From assembly GCF_028583425.1 (NCBI RefSeq), contig NC_072791.1, positions 46,135,368 through 46,199,367 of the forward strand: a stretch of 64,000 nt of DNA. The letters run 5' to 3'. The translations under genes were made by a program, and so were the position numbers. The DNA is from Eublepharis macularius. Lineage: Eukaryota > Chordata > Lepidosauria > Squamata > Eublepharidae. Under the pieces are notes generated by a model. That model was not told where the DNA came from. It made no database searches and saw only the letters and a list, made by a program, of their open reading frames with translations. Shown one piece after another: positions 63,336-64,000 of the stretch (the stretch's first letter is position 1; each line of letters opens with the position of its first letter).

Positions 63336-64000
63336 GTGAAGTTGTCCCACTGAGATTCAAAATCATTTTCATCTATGCTGAAAAGCAGGGATCTCAAGCA
63401 AGGCATATTATGGCTAAAAACACTGTTCATTTTTCCCATTCTCTTATGACTCTCTGTGCAGAATCACCCATATACAGTTCTCTACAAAGACATGATACCC
63501 CTGACCATTTAACTGCTACTAGGTTGTTAGGTTTTTCACAGACACCAGGACTGGGTTAGGGATATATTTCTCAAGAGGAATAGCAAGTTCTGGTACTGCT
63601 GTCTCACAAAGACAAGATAAATTAATAAACCTGGCTGGCTGTGGACTATAGTGCTTTCAGATGCACACAGAGGCTCACATGACTGAACAATCCTCTATGT
63701 AAAATAATTGGCTATCCCTAGGAAAACCAGATGTCAAGTTGAAGGGTCTATGTTTGCCTTTGGCCTGACACACCAACCAGTTTTGCATGTATAGGAATTC
63801 CACACACACACACCCCACCCCCCATGGGGAACCTTTCATCATATGAATCCTTATCTGCAGTCTGAAGTGCAACAGTCTAGACCTAAGTTTTGTCACTTGG
63901 TCTGCTGTTTGTGACAACTCAGCCCGGGAGAATCCTGAGTTATCACACACGCTCACCCTCCCTCCAATATAGCAAGCTTCAAAGGCCTCCCAGGCAAGAG
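63336..64000. other. End of window, nothing identified
   Basis: A (CA)n tract at about 63800-63815. A minus-strand open frame near 63675-63956 has no recognisable family. Confidence 0.35.

Noticed and set aside
1..64000. tRNA genes
   Set aside because: A and B box-like sequences occur only as heads of dispersed SINEs with SINE bodies and tails; no cloverleaf was supported.
1..64000. CRISPR arrays, operons, bacterial-type elements
   Set aside because: Spliced vertebrate gene and eukaryotic transposons throughout; tandem repeats here have no spacer pattern.

Overview
The window is vertebrate genomic DNA, most likely from a squamate reptile (lizard or gecko-like). It holds one large multi-exon gene with long introns full of CR1 and L2 LINEs, two tRNA-derived SINE families, Penelope-like elements with GIY-YIG domains, a Helitron remnant and several hAT-type or palindromic MITE families. 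That repeat mix is typical of squamates. The clade call is an inference from repeat style, not from a search. Nothing here is bacterial or plasmid-like. || The gene, on the + strand, is the 3' two thirds of LTBP2 (latent TGF-beta binding protein 2). I could place 25 coding exons between 5754 and 60951. All have AG/GT borders and keep one reading frame, giving 1,123 residues plus the stop. In order they encode a calcium-binding EGF (cbEGF) module, an 8-Cys/TB domain, a four-exon linker that includes a 20-bp microexon, an EGF plus ten cbEGFs in tandem, a second TB domain, two cbEGFs, a third TB domain followed by a Tyr/Pro/acidic spacer, and a closing EGF pair. The 5' exons (N-terminus, first EGFs, hybrid domain) lie upstream of the window. 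A 3' UTR of about 1 kb ends near a poly(A) signal at 61993. || Layout: 1-5753 is an upstream intron (repeats, a possible decayed retrocopy at 1783-2480). 5754-9781 holds cbEGF and TB exons. 9782-20207 holds the linker exons in long introns. 20208-26432 holds five EGF exons. 26433-38374 is a 12-kb intron with a Helitron remnant and a stack of nested transposons: an old Penelope-like element cut by a 4-kb hAT-like element and by a palindromic MITE. 38375-47406 holds six EGF exons, with a second Penelope-like element at 45691-46616 that has a perfect 15-bp target duplication. 49887-60951 holds the C-terminal TB/EGF exons. Beyond 62.0 kb there is only a hint of a convergent minus-strand gene 3' end. 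|| Most notable: (1) the third 8-Cys domain has a four-residue spacer between Cys6 and Cys7 ending in HP, like the LAP-binding domain of LTBP1 and unlike the short spacer I remember for mammalian LTBP2; (2) two cbEGF exons fewer than mammalian LTBP2; (3) hammerhead-ribozyme-like folds in the terminal repeats of both Penelope-like families; (4) a large hAT-like element built of duplicated modules; (5) a head-to-head array of 195-bp units that each keep the same short open frame. Comparisons with human LTBP family proteins are from memory and need alignment.
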